Positions 1 through 9,431 of a DNA stretch of 64,000 nucleotides are shown here, one piece after another. Below the pieces are notes generated by a model. It saw nothing but the letters and a program-made list of their open reading frames with translations, had not been told where the DNA came from and ran no database searches. The stretch comes from Francisella philomiragia subsp. philomiragia ATCC 25015 (lineage in GTDB: Bacteria > Pseudomonadota > Gammaproteobacteria > Francisellales > Francisellaceae). Where the stretch lies: contig NZ_DS999316.1 in NCBI RefSeq assembly GCF_000156715.1, positions 795,212 to 859,211 on the forward strand. The letters are read 5' to 3'. A program made the translations under genes and the position numbers. The number at the start of each line of letters is the position of its first letter. The first letter of the stretch is position 1.

Positions 1-213
1 AACTGCAAAAAAACCCTGTCTAATAGAATAAAAATATGGGTTATTATAATCATCTAATGCAACAATCATCGACGCAGATGTAACCATAACCCAGCCAAAA
101 GTAAGTAGCCCTAGCATTACAAAAACTATAGAGATATCTATTTCCAACTTCGCTCTTACACGTTCTTTTTTTGTATTTTGACCACTTAATAAAAGCTTTA
201 ATCTATATAGCAC
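1..213 (-). CDS. ftsW: Cell-division lipid II flippase/polymerase FtsW, N-terminal part (cut by window edge)
   Basis: The reading frame stays open for exactly 71 codons from a GTG at 211-213 to the window edge. The start has a GGGA-type ribosome site a few bases upstream and lies 16 bases after the murD stop. A basic cytoplasmic N-terminus of about 25 residues is followed by a hydrophobic segment containing the motif GWVMVTSASM, typical of the first membrane helix of SEDS proteins (FtsW/RodA). FtsW polymerises septal glycan from lipid II. Its place after mraY-murD, as in the division and cell-wall (dcw) cluster, favours FtsW over RodA. Only the N-terminus is visible, so the catalytic part cannot be checked. 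Confidence 0.85.
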   Translation of the reverse strand, partial: MLYRLKLLLSGQNTKKERVRAKLEIDISIVFVMLGLLTFGWVMVTSASMIVALDDYNNPYFYSIRQGFFAV

Positions 214-229
214 TCTACTTTCCCAATTT

Positions 230-1474
230 TTATTTTAACTCAGCAACAAGTTTCTCAAATACCTCACCTCGCTCAGCATAACCACTGAACTCATCAAAGC
301 TTGCACATGCTGGTGATAATAATACAATCTCACTATCTTGAGCCTTTTGACTAGCTAATCTAAATGCGTCTTTCATATCATTACAAATCTGATACTGGCA
401 CAGATCTTTGATGTAATTCTCTATATATTCTTTATCTTGACCATATAAATAAACGTACTTAACATACTTAGCCAATGATTTACTCATTAAACTAAAATCA
501 CCACCTTTAGCAACTCCACCGAGTAATAATATAATATTCTTTGAACTAGTTATACTATTTAGTGCAGCTATAGTAGCCCCAACATTCGTACCTTTTGAGT
601 CATTGATATAAGTAACACCAGCTATGTTTTTTACAATTTCACAACGATGCTTCAAGCCTTTAAATTTTTTAATTGCAGCTACAGCTTTAGAAATATCAAT
701 ACCGAATCTATCAAAGATATTCAAAACAACAATAATGTTTTCTAGATTGTGTTCGCCAAAAAGATTTGTTTCAGTAATATCTAATAATTTAGTTGTATCT
801 TTATAGATTGAACCTCTTACTATCTGATATTCCCCAGCATATTTAATGCCTGTATTATGTACATCATAAACGAAAAAATCTTTACTAAATTTTGCTAAAT
901 TTAGCTTCGACTGCTTATATTCTTCATAATTTTTATATCTATCTAAATGATCAGGAGATACATTAACTACACATCCTAAATCAAACTCAACACTGTTAAA
1001 TAAATCTATTTGAAAGCTTGATACTTCAACAACACAATAATCAAATTTCTCGCCAATTTTATTTAACGGTGGTGTACCAATATTACCTACAAGAATACTC
1101 TTATAACCCAGATTTCTTAAAACAAAATCAAGCATCGTTACTATAGTACTTTTTCCATTTGATCCTGTAACGGCTATCATTTTTGCCTTAGTGTTTCTAA
1201 TTGATTGATAAAACAAATCAATATCACTAACTATTTTTTGTTTAAATTTAGATAAAACTCGATACGGCGACTTATTAAGAGGAATGCCTGGGCTTACAGT
1301 TATTAGATCATATTGCTCTAAATCACAATTTATAAAATCATCATCACTCTGCGAAATATCTACTGAAAGATCAATAAAATTAGCTAAAAAATCACAAACA
1401 GACTTGCCTGTAGAGCCATAACCAACCATAAGTAGCTTAGAAATTTTTTTATTATCAAAATAAAAACTAAACAT
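230..1474 (-). CDS. murD: UDP-N-acetylmuramoyl-L-alanine--D-glutamate ligase
   Basis: Cytoplasmic ATP-dependent ligase that adds D-glutamate to UDP-MurNAc-L-Ala in peptidoglycan precursor synthesis. At 414 residues it is slightly shorter than the E. coli enzyme. The Mur-ligase P-loop GSNGKST is at about residues 104-110, and the N-terminal Rossmann-like UDP-binding domain has the glycine-rich stretch VGYGSTGKS at 17-25. Later motifs NVSPDHLDRY, INDSKGTN and LLSPACASFDEF are typical of MurD. The ATG overlaps the mraY stop by one base (TAATG), so the two are translationally coupled, and ftsW follows directly. Confidence 0.96.
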   Translation of the reverse strand: MFSFYFDNKKISKLLMVGYGSTGKSVCDFLANFIDLSVDISQSDDDFINCDLEQYDLITVSPGIPLNKSPYRVLSKFKQKIVSDIDLFYQSIRNTKAKMIAVTGSNGKSTIVTMLDFVLRNLGYKSILVGNIGTPPLNKIGEKFDYCVVEVSSFQIDLFNSVEFDLGCVVNVSPDHLDRYKNYEEYKQSKLNLAKFSKDFFVYDVHNTGIKYAGEYQIVRGSIYKDTTKLLDITETNLFGEHNLENIIVVLNIFDRFGIDISKAVAAIKKFKGLKHRCEIVKNIAGVTYINDSKGTNVGATIAALNSITSSKNIILLLGGVAKGGDFSLMSKSLAKYVKYVYLYGQDKEYIENYIKDLCQYQICNDMKDAFRLASQKAQDSEIVLLSPACASFDEFSGYAERGEVFEKLVAELK

Positions 1475-2571
1475 TATCTAACCTTAATAGCTACTAAACC
1501 GATTAAGAAAAGTATTAAAGAGACTATCCAAAAACGTATCACAACTTTTGTCTCAGGCCACCCCATTAATTCAAAATGATGGTGAATAGGAGCCATTTTA
1601 AAAATTCTCTTGCCATTTCTAAGCTTGTATGATCCTACTTGTAGCATCACAGATAAAGCTTCTACAACAAATAATAAACCCATAATAAAAAAGATTAGCT
1701 CTTGGCGGATCATTACTGCAATCACACCTAGCACAGCACCTAACGTCAATGAGCCTACATCTCCCATGAAAACTTCTGCAGGATGAGAGTTAAACCATAA
1801 AAATGCCAAACCTGATCCACATAAAGCTGCACAAAAAACTGCCACCTCAGCAAGACCTTGATTATTTATATATGGAAATAATAGATAATTAGCTAACATA
1901 CTATTTGTTTCAATATAAGCATAAATACCTAATCCCGCAGCAACAAGGACAACAGGAACTATCGCTAAACCATCCAACCCATCAGTTAAATTAACAGCAT
2001 TACTACTTCCATTAATAATGAAAAATGTCAAAACTACAAACAGGAAAATTCCCATAGGAATATGTAAATTTTTAGTAAATGGTATCGAAAGGTTCATCTG
2101 ACCATTTTTAGACAAAAGGTAGAACAGAACTATAGCTAATATAATTGAAAAAATAGACTGTAAAGCAAATTTGTGCTTAGCTCTTAAACCCTTAGGATGC
2201 TTAAGAACTAGCTTCAAATAGTCATCAAAAAAGCCAATTGCTCCAAAGAAGATAACTACCAAAATTAAAATCCATAGATATATACTAGATAAATTTCCCC
2301 AAAGCAAAGCAGAAATAATAACTGAAGAAAGGATCAATACCCCTCCCATAGTTGGAGTATTTCTCTTAGAAAAATGGCTTTGTGGTCCATCATCTCTTAC
2401 AACTTGACCAATCTGCATTTTCTGCAACCATCTAATCATTGGTCTACCAAGAAAAAGAGTTATTAACAATGAGGTTATAGAAATCATTATAATTCTTACA
2501 GATACATAACTACTAAAAACCTCTAGACCTTTATAGTAATGACTTAACCAATTAAAAAGATAAATTAACAT
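1474..2571 (-). CDS. mraY: Phospho-N-acetylmuramoyl-pentapeptide transferase
   Basis: Inner-membrane enzyme that transfers phospho-MurNAc-pentapeptide to undecaprenyl phosphate, making lipid I. The 365-residue protein is hydrophobic throughout, with roughly ten membrane segments. It carries the family signatures [18 protein letters not shown] and FMGDVGSL, which hold the catalytic and Mg-binding aspartates, and the loop [14 protein letters not shown] near the C-terminus. It heads the mraY-murD-ftsW block. murE and murF, usually just upstream of mraY in dcw clusters, lie 23-27 kb away in this window. Confidence 0.97.
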   Translation of the reverse strand: MLIYLFNWLSHYYKGLEVFSSYVSVRIIMISITSLLITLFLGRPMIRWLQKMQIGQVVRDDGPQSHFSKRNTPTMGGVLILSSVIISALLWGNLSSIYLWILILVVIFFGAIGFFDDYLKLVLKHPKGLRAKHKFALQSIFSIILAIVLFYLLSKNGQMNLSIPFTKNLHIPMGIFLFVVLTFFIINGSSNAVNLTDGLDGLAIVPVVLVAAGLGIYAYIETNSMLANYLLFPYINNQGLAEVAVFCAALCGSGLAFLWFNSHPAEVFMGDVGSLTLGAVLGVIAVMIRQELIFFIMGLLFVVEALSVMLQVGSYKLRNGKRIFKMAPIHHHFELMGWPETKVVIRFWIVSLILFLIGLVAIKVR

Positions 2572-2645
2572 ATAATAAAAAATTTCAGTGTATTGGCGCT
2601 ATTATAATGGATATATTATATTTTTTATAGAGAGAAAATTAGTAT

Positions 2646-4232
2646 CTATATACTTGGTTCAAATTTCTTATATTTAACAGCGAAATCATCTTCTTCAAAT
2701 TGTTCGTAATTTTTAATAAAACTTTTAATTAAAGACTTATACTGTTTTTTATATGCAGATTCATCTTCCCATAAATTTTTCAGATGTATAACCTCATCAT
2801 TATCATAAATAGAAGTCAAAGCTTTAAAGTTAAAATATTTTTGACGTTCAAATTTGAAATTGACATTTTCTGGCTCTGTCAACAGGTAGTTGACAATCAT
2901 CTTTGTTTCTTCAACAGGCACTCGTCTACCAGTTTTATAATCACCATCAATCCAACCAACATTAACCATATATATTTTAGCATCACTATGCTTCAAACGT
3001 TGACGCAGAATACTAGCATAACGAGTTGGTTTAAGTAATAAAAATGGTTGAGCATAACAGCATGAAAACTCTGGTTTAGGCTCAGTAACGCCTGCTTCAA
3101 TTCCTGTAGATGTACATGTATAACCTGATAAGAAATAATAAATTGCTTGACCTTTACTCAGTTTAGCTACTCGAGGTAAAACCCCTTTAGCATCTTTTAC
3201 AAGAAAGATTATTTTACTTGGATCATTTGTATTTACAATATTATCAAAATTTTCTCTCGGGAAAGTTACATACGTATTACTTTGTGATTTTGATTTTTCT
3301 CCAAAAATAATATTTTTATTTTCATCAAAGTTAGGATTCTCAATTAACAGATTGCCTTGAAGTGCTTTTTTTATACGTCTATCATTTTTCTTAAAACTTG
3401 CTGATTTGATAGTTAAGCCAGACTCTAAGCTATACACACCTCGTGTCTCTGTCCAAGCCACAGCTTCATTAGCAACTAAGCTTTTGTTATTATCTAATGC
3501 CAAAGTCGTTTTACCACTGCCTGATAATCCAAAAAACATAGAACTATTAGCTTCATCATCAACACTAACAGCACAATAAAAAACACCTATGTTATTCAAT
3601 GATAGGTAATAACTCATAACAGATAACAATACTTTATTAATCTCAGCCAAATATAATGTCCCTACTAATAGGCTTTCACGCTGCTTTAGATTTGTAGCTA
3701 TTATTTTTGATGAGTTTAGACCTATTTCAACATAGTCATCAATCTCAGTTTCTGGAGAGTGCATAATCACCCACTGCGGTTCAAACTCTTCTGACTGTTT
3801 TTGATTAGGCGCAATTGATATCAACTTAAAAAAATATGCTGCCGATGCCTGGGTTGTTATCAAGCGAACTGCAATTGAATTCTTTTCATCATGATTATAA
3901 AAACCATCGATTACGAAAATATCTTTCGTTGATGCATCCTGATGAAATTTTTGCTTAATTACTTTCCAATGCTTTCTTTTTAATCTTTTATTATCTGACC
4001 CATCTTCATGCCACCAAATATTTTTCTTAGCATATTTAGTCTCGACGATATATTTATCATCAGGAAGTCTTCCTTTGATATCACCACTATCAACAACTAA
4101 GGTTTTTCCTTCGCAACCAACAAAACCAGTATTGCTCTTGGCATGTTGAGCCAGCTCTTCTAGAGATAAATTTCGATGCACTTCTTTGATTGTATATAAA
4201 TATTTGTTATCGTCTATGGTTGAAGGATCCAT
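2646..4232 (-). CDS. pckA: Phosphoenolpyruvate carboxykinase (ATP)-like protein with altered active site
   Basis: PckA normally converts oxaloacetate and ATP to PEP and CO2, the first step of gluconeogenesis. The whole fold is recognisable: GRLPDDKYIV near residue 54, P-loop GLSGSGKTT at about 235-243, and later FLVKDAKGVLP, YYFLSGYT and VTEPKPEFSCCYA. I chose the ATG at 4232 (528 residues) because AGGAA lies about 9 bases upstream; an in-frame ATG at 4259 has no ribosome site. Against E. coli PckA from memory, the segment matching GDDEHGW reads ANEAVAW, the position of Mn ligand His232 is Tyr, Lys212 is Asn and Arg333 is Tyr. It may therefore be a divergent enzyme or a non-catalytic paralogue. 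It is divergent from glnS. Confidence 0.82.
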   Translation of the reverse strand: MDPSTIDDNKYLYTIKEVHRNLSLEELAQHAKSNTGFVGCEGKTLVVDSGDIKGRLPDDKYIVETKYAKKNIWWHEDGSDNKRLKRKHWKVIKQKFHQDASTKDIFVIDGFYNHDEKNSIAVRLITTQASAAYFFKLISIAPNQKQSEEFEPQWVIMHSPETEIDDYVEIGLNSSKIIATNLKQRESLLVGTLYLAEINKVLLSVMSYYLSLNNIGVFYCAVSVDDEANSSMFFGLSGSGKTTLALDNNKSLVANEAVAWTETRGVYSLESGLTIKSASFKKNDRRIKKALQGNLLIENPNFDENKNIIFGEKSKSQSNTYVTFPRENFDNIVNTNDPSKIIFLVKDAKGVLPRVAKLSKGQAIYYFLSGYTCTSTGIEAGVTEPKPEFSCCYAQPFLLLKPTRYASILRQRLKHSDAKIYMVNVGWIDGDYKTGRRVPVEETKMIVNYLLTEPENVNFKFERQKYFNFKALTSIYDNDEVIHLKNLWEDESAYKKQYKSLIKSFIKNYEQFEEDDFAVKYKKFEPSI

Positions 4233-4379
4233 AATGAAAGTTCCTATGTTGCGAAGCATTTAGATTTTAACTGCAAATTATATCCAGTATATACTTTTTT
4301 TTCAAAAAAATATGTTATTGTTTTTGTAATAAAGTAAACTATTATCTAAATATATTAAGTAAATGATTTCTTCAACAAA

Positions 4380-6041
4380 ATGAGTAGTGAAACTAAAGCA
4401 AATAAAACTAATTTTATTAAAAATATAATCAAAAAAGATATTGGAACAAAAAAAGTCTCTAGTGTTCTAACACGTTTCCCTCCAGAACCAAATGGTTATC
4501 TACATATTGGACATGCTAAATCAATATGTCTAAATTTTGGTATAGCTGAAGAGTTTGGTGGTAAATGCAACTTACGTTTTGATGATACAAACCCTGACAA
4601 GGAAGATATCGAATACATCAATGCAATAAGAGAAGATGTCGAATGGTTAGGTTTTAGATGGGAAAATGAGCCTCACTTTGCTTCAGAATACTTTGATAAG
4701 ATGTATGAATTAGCAATACTGCTCATAAAAAAAGGTAAGGCATATGTTTGTGATTTATCAGCAGAAGAAGTGCGTGAATATCGCGGCACACTAAAAGAAC
4801 CCGGTAGAGATAGCCCATATAGAGAACGTAGTATAGACGAAAATCTTAAGCTTTTTGAAGCAATGAAAAATGGTGAGTTTGCTGAAGGAAGTAAAACATT
4901 ACGTGCTAAGATAGATATGGCTTCTGGCAATATTAACCTCAGAGATCCGGCTTTATATAGAATAAAGTTTTCACACCATCCAAAAACTGGAAATAAATGG
5001 TGCATATATCCAATGTATGCCTTTGCACACCCATTAGAGGATGCTATAGAAACTATTACTCACTCACTATGTACATTAGAGTTTCAAGATCAAAGACCTT
5101 TCTATGACTGGGTTATCGAAGAAACTGAATTTCAACAAAAACCTCAACAAATTGAATTTTCAAGGCTAAATTTGAATTATACTATAACTAGTAAGAGGAA
5201 ATTGAAATACCTAGTCGATAATAACCTCGTAAGTGGCTGGGATGATCCACGTATGCCAACAATCAAAGGTTTCAGACGTAGAGGCTACACTCCTGAGTCT
5301 ATTCGCAACTTCTGTGACATGATAGGAATATCCAAACAAGATTCAATCATTGATATCTCTGTTTTAGAAGAGACTATTAGAAATGATCTAAACAAAAATG
5401 CCCTAAGAAAAAATGCTGTTTTAGATCCTATCAAAGTTACTATAGATAATATGCCCGTACATGAATTAAATGTACCAAACCATCCCCAAGACTCTGAGTT
5501 TGGTCGCCGAGATATAACAATATCTTCTGATATTTACATTGAAAGAGATGACTTCGTCTTTGACTTAGAAAAAGATATGAAAAAACTCAGTCCTAGTGGG
5601 AGAGTAAGGCTTTTAAATGCTTATGTAATTGAGTGTAAAGAAGTTATTACTAATAATGATGGTGAAATTATAGAACTAATATGTTCTTATTTACCTGAAA
5701 CATTAGGCGGTAAGAAACCTAATGATGGTATAAAACCTAATGGTATCATACACTGGGTTGATGCTAATAACTGTATTGACGCTGAAGTAAGAGTATATGA
5801 CAGACTATTTAATCACGAGAACCCTGCAAGCTTTGATGATGTTGAAGATGTACTAAACCCAGACTCTTTACAGATTATTAAAAATGCTAAAGTAGAGAAA
5901 TCTCTAGAAAATATAACCCCTGAACAACACTTTCAATTTAATAGAATTGGTTACTTTATATCTGATTTAAAAGACTGCACTAATGAAAATTTAGTATTTA
6001 ACAGAACTGTCACTCTTAGAAATACTTGGGAAGCTAAATAG
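4380..6041 (+). CDS. glnS: Glutaminyl-tRNA synthetase
   Basis: Class I aminoacyl-tRNA synthetase that charges tRNA-Gln in the cytoplasm. The 553 residues match the E. coli enzyme in length. The HIGH signature sits in PPEPNGYLHIGHAKS (H42-H45), and the KMSKS-equivalent loop is ITSKRKL at about residue 270, the form seen in GlnS rather than GluRS. The motif FDDTNPDKEDIEY is also typical. The C-terminal beta-barrel anticodon domain is present to the end. The gene is transcribed away from pckA and ends 19 bases before the convergent POT gene, with no obvious terminator between them. Confidence 0.96.
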   Translation: MSSETKANKTNFIKNIIKKDIGTKKVSSVLTRFPPEPNGYLHIGHAKSICLNFGIAEEFGGKCNLRFDDTNPDKEDIEYINAIREDVEWLGFRWENEPHFASEYFDKMYELAILLIKKGKAYVCDLSAEEVREYRGTLKEPGRDSPYRERSIDENLKLFEAMKNGEFAEGSKTLRAKIDMASGNINLRDPALYRIKFSHHPKTGNKWCIYPMYAFAHPLEDAIETITHSLCTLEFQDQRPFYDWVIEETEFQQKPQQIEFSRLNLNYTITSKRKLKYLVDNNLVSGWDDPRMPTIKGFRRRGYTPESIRNFCDMIGISKQDSIIDISVLEETIRNDLNKNALRKNAVLDPIKVTIDNMPVHELNVPNHPQDSEFGRRDITISSDIYIERDDFVFDLEKDMKKLSPSGRVRLLNAYVIECKEVITNNDGEIIELICSYLPETLGGKKPNDGIKPNGIIHWVDANNCIDAEVRVYDRLFNHENPASFDDVEDVLNPDSLQIIKNAKVEKSLENITPEQHFQFNRIGYFISDLKDCTNENLVFNRTVTLRNTWEAK

Positions 6042-6060
6042 CTGGTATTCTTTGTATATT

Positions 6061-7494
6061 CTATACATTTTTATTCACAAACCTTCTCAGCAGTAAAATT
6101 ATTATACTTGTTAATATCGCTATAACAATAAATGTATCTAAACCATCGCTCATATTAGCTTTAGATAAACCTAAATCACTATCTGAAATATAGAAGAAAC
6201 TAGCAAGAAAACCTCCTAATTTACCTCCTACACCCAATGTAAGCAACCATATGCCCATATACAAAGCAACAAAACCTTTAGGCGCTATTTTTGTAATCAT
6301 TGATAAGCCAATAGCCGATAAAGATAGCTCAGAAACACCCAATATTATATAAGCAAAAATGATACCATATGCTGAGACTTTAGTATGCTCAGGAGATATA
6401 AGTATTGAAACTAGTATTACTAAAAATGTGATCGTTAATAAAACAAAAGCAATATTAAATTTATCAATATCTTCCACTTTCATTCGCTTCTTATCTAAAT
6501 AAATCCAAAATTTGCCTAGAATTCCTGCAAAAAATAATACACTTAATGATTCTACACTTAAAAACTGACTCGGATTTAATAGTGAATTATCCACTGAATA
6601 CTGAGTAAACAGCAATACGCTTATAAATATTTGGAAGTACAGACCCCAATATATTATAGACAACAAGAAAAATATTCCTGCAACAAACACTTTTTTGAAA
6701 CTAGATTTCTTCATTGATATACCAAGTATCACTTTAGATGCTATCACAGCAACAAATATAGATAAATTAGCAATTATTGGTTGTTCAAAGATATAAAATA
6801 AAACTATTATATATACTATTAATAATAAAGTTACTTTCAGAGTTACTGATAAAGTAAGTTTAAACTCTATAATATGTTTATTTAAAAACTTAAAGCCTAC
6901 TAGTAAAAGACAAAGCATGAATGCACTAACTGCCATACTACTATAAAATGGTGCTCCATAGCCATAATTATCTTTTAGCCAACTAGCTATGAATAGTGCT
7001 CCGAAGCTTCCCAAATTAATACCCATATAGAAAATATTAAAGCCAAAATCTCTTTTTGAATCATTCAAACTAGACTTGTCATAAAATCTCCCAATAAAGG
7101 CAGACATATTTGACTTTATAAGACCTGTACTTACAGAAATAAAACTCAAACCCAAATATAACATGCTTTGACTAGTTGAATATGCCAATATAAAGAATCC
7201 GCTAAGCATGAAAAGTGAACCTAGTAGACCAGCTCGGTAATATCCCAAATATCTCTCAGCAATAAAGCCTCCTAAAATAGCTGAAATATATACCATCGAA
7301 AGAGTTGTACCAACCAAAGATGCTGATAAGTCTTGTGAAATTTGAAATTTATCTATCAGATAAAATATTAATAGTGATTGAATTATATAATATCCATAAC
7401 GTTCAGCAAACTCTGCTAATGATGTAATTGCTAAAACTTTTTTTTCTTCTCTGAGATCTCTAGAGTTGATATCTTGGCTACTCATATTTAACAA
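6061..7494 (-). CDS. Proton-dependent oligopeptide transporter (POT/PTR2 family)
   Basis: Inner-membrane symporter family that imports di- and tripeptides with protons. The 477-residue protein is almost entirely membrane helices (about 12-14). Near the N-terminus AEFAERYGYYIIQSLLIFYL matches the PTR signature E-x-x-E-R-[FY]-x-Y-Y, and the loop after helix 2 (GGFIAERYLGYYRAGLLGS) fits the MFS-like motif. Another conserved block, ELSLSAIGLSMITKIAPKGF, matches the POT family. Peptide import would suit an amino-acid-requiring intracellular bacterium, but the substrate cannot be read from the sequence. Confidence 0.9.
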   Translation of the reverse strand: MLNMSSQDINSRDLREEKKVLAITSLAEFAERYGYYIIQSLLIFYLIDKFQISQDLSASLVGTTLSMVYISAILGGFIAERYLGYYRAGLLGSLFMLSGFFILAYSTSQSMLYLGLSFISVSTGLIKSNMSAFIGRFYDKSSLNDSKRDFGFNIFYMGINLGSFGALFIASWLKDNYGYGAPFYSSMAVSAFMLCLLLVGFKFLNKHIIEFKLTLSVTLKVTLLLIVYIIVLFYIFEQPIIANLSIFVAVIASKVILGISMKKSSFKKVFVAGIFFLLSIIYWGLYFQIFISVLLFTQYSVDNSLLNPSQFLSVESLSVLFFAGILGKFWIYLDKKRMKVEDIDKFNIAFVLLTITFLVILVSILISPEHTKVSAYGIIFAYIILGVSELSLSAIGLSMITKIAPKGFVALYMGIWLLTLGVGGKLGGFLASFFYISDSDLGLSKANMSDGLDTFIVIAILTSIIILLLRRFVNKNV

Positions 7495-7556
7495 TATAAA
7501 TAATCTTTAAACTTACATAGCCGTTATAATAACATAAATATATAATTAAATTTTGA

Positions 7557-9398
7557 TTATTCTAATTCTAAAAGCTCTTCCCAAAGTACATATTTTTTCT
7601 CGAGATCTTCATTTAAAGAGTTGAGTTTTTGTTGAATTTCATTTTGCTGTGATTGTGATTTTTGGTAAAAATCCAATTCGCCCATTTGCTGTTGAATCAA
7701 AGTAATATTTGCTTCTAGTTTTTCTATTTGACTTGGTAAATTACGTAGCTGTTTTTTCTGCTCATAAGTTAATTTGTTTTTTGTCTGTGGAGCTTTATTT
7801 GTTTCTTTGGCTGGTTGCACAGGCTGTTTTCGTTGTGCTATCCAACTATCATAGCCACCAATATACTCTTGTAAGTTGCCATTCTCAAAAACTATAGTAC
7901 TTGTCGCAATATTATTTATAAACTCTCTATCATGACTGACAATAATTACAGTACCTTGATAATTTATCAGCATTTCTTCAAGAATTTCTAGAGTTTCGAT
8001 GTCCAAATCATTAGTAGGTTCATCAAGTATAATCACATTACTTGGTTTAGATAAAATTTTGGCTAACAATAATCTATTTTTTTCTCCCCCAGACAAATGA
8101 GTAATAGGAGAATGCAACCTCTCTGGAGTAAACAAAAATTTTTGTAAATAGGTAATTACGTGGGTTTCCTTACCATCTATATTGATAAAATCTGAACCCT
8201 CTTTGACATTATCTATAATGCTAAGTGACTCATCTAATTGATCTCTTAATTGATCAAAATAAGCGATTTTAATATTATCTGCTAACGTTACATTACCTTG
8301 TGTAGGTTTATCCAACCCAAGTAGTGAGTTTAGTAGCGTTGTTTTACCACACCCATTTTGACCAATAATTGCAATCTTATCACCCTTTTGAATTTCAGTA
8401 GAGAAATCTTTAAATAGAAATTTACCATCATACTCAAAGCCAATATTATTAGCTTGAATAACTTTTCTAGATGATTTGCCTGCTTCAGCAACCTTGATAT
8501 CAGCTTTGCCAACATTTTCTCTACGTTGCTGTCTGTCACGACGCATTTGCTCTAGTGCTCTAACACGCCCTTCATTTCTAGTGCGTCTAGCTTTGATACC
8601 TTGACGAATCCAAGCTTCTTCTTGAGCTAACTTTTTATCAAACTCACTATTTGCTTTGTCTTGAGCATCTAGGATTTGCTCTTTCTTTTCAAGAAACTTT
8701 GTATAGTTACCATCAAATGAATATAAATGTCCCCTATCAAGTTCTATAATACTTTTAGCAACATTGTTTAGAAACTTCCTATCATGAGTGATAAAAAGTA
8801 TAGCTCCAGCAAAGCCCGACAAAAATTCTTCAAGCCAACTAATAGAGTCAATATCCAAATGGTTTGTTGGTTCATCTAAAAGAAGTAAATCAGGTTTTTT
8901 TATCAAAGCTCTTGCTAGAATAACTCTTCTTTTCATCCCTCCAGATAGATCTTTAAAATAAGCTTGAGAGTCCAGATTAAGTTTAGAAGCCAAAACTTCA
9001 ACATCGTTTAAATATGACCAACCATGATTTTCATCAATGTAGCTATGTAATTTTTCAAGCTCATTAGATTCAGGATCTGACATTAAAGTCTGCTGATATG
9101 CTATCAGATGCTCACCAAGCTCTCCTAAACCTTGTAATATAACTTCTGCGATACTTCCTTTGATATCACTAGGAACTTCTTGGATCATACTAGCGACAAT
9201 AGCATTATTATGTACTATTACCTCACCGCCATCTGGAATAACATTACCTTCAATAATTTTCAATAATGATGATTTACCCGTACCATTACGTCCAATTAGA
9301 CAAATTCTTTGTCCTTTTGTAACTTCTAAATTAACCTTATCAAGAACTATTTGAGTACCGAAGTTTAAACTTACATTTTTAAGAGAGATTAGCTGCAT
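7557..9398 (-). CDS. uup: ABC-F family ATPase Uup
   Basis: Soluble protein with two ABC ATPase domains and no membrane segments; ABC-F proteins act on the ribosome. The first domain has Walker A GRNGTGKSS (about residue 37), signature LSGGMKRR and Walker B LLLLDEPTNHLD. The second has GQNGCGKTT, LSGGEKNRLLLAKIL and VIILDEPTNDLD. A basic linker rich in Arg joins them, and the C-terminus (about 540-613) is a charged coiled coil, the feature that points to Uup rather than EttA. Length (613) fits. It lies in the same direction between the POT and MFS transporter genes, with gaps of 62 and 33 bases. Confidence 0.92.
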   Translation of the reverse strand: MQLISLKNVSLNFGTQIVLDKVNLEVTKGQRICLIGRNGTGKSSLLKIIEGNVIPDGGEVIVHNNAIVASMIQEVPSDIKGSIAEVILQGLGELGEHLIAYQQTLMSDPESNELEKLHSYIDENHGWSYLNDVEVLASKLNLDSQAYFKDLSGGMKRRVILARALIKKPDLLLLDEPTNHLDIDSISWLEEFLSGFAGAILFITHDRKFLNNVAKSIIELDRGHLYSFDGNYTKFLEKKEQILDAQDKANSEFDKKLAQEEAWIRQGIKARRTRNEGRVRALEQMRRDRQQRRENVGKADIKVAEAGKSSRKVIQANNIGFEYDGKFLFKDFSTEIQKGDKIAIIGQNGCGKTTLLNSLLGLDKPTQGNVTLADNIKIAYFDQLRDQLDESLSIIDNVKEGSDFINIDGKETHVITYLQKFLFTPERLHSPITHLSGGEKNRLLLAKILSKPSNVIILDEPTNDLDIETLEILEEMLINYQGTVIIVSHDREFINNIATSTIVFENGNLQEYIGGYDSWIAQRKQPVQPAKETNKAPQTKNKLTYEQKKQLRNLPSQIEKLEANITLIQQQMGELDFYQKSQSQQNEIQQKLNSLNEDLEKKYVLWEELLELE

Positions 9399-9431
9399 TT
9401 AAGAAAAATAATCAAATTTAATTAATGCTGA

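Noticed and set aside
4233..4259. Upstream ATG for pckA at 4259
   Set aside because: No ribosome site before it; the ATG at 4232 has AGGAA at a suitable distance.
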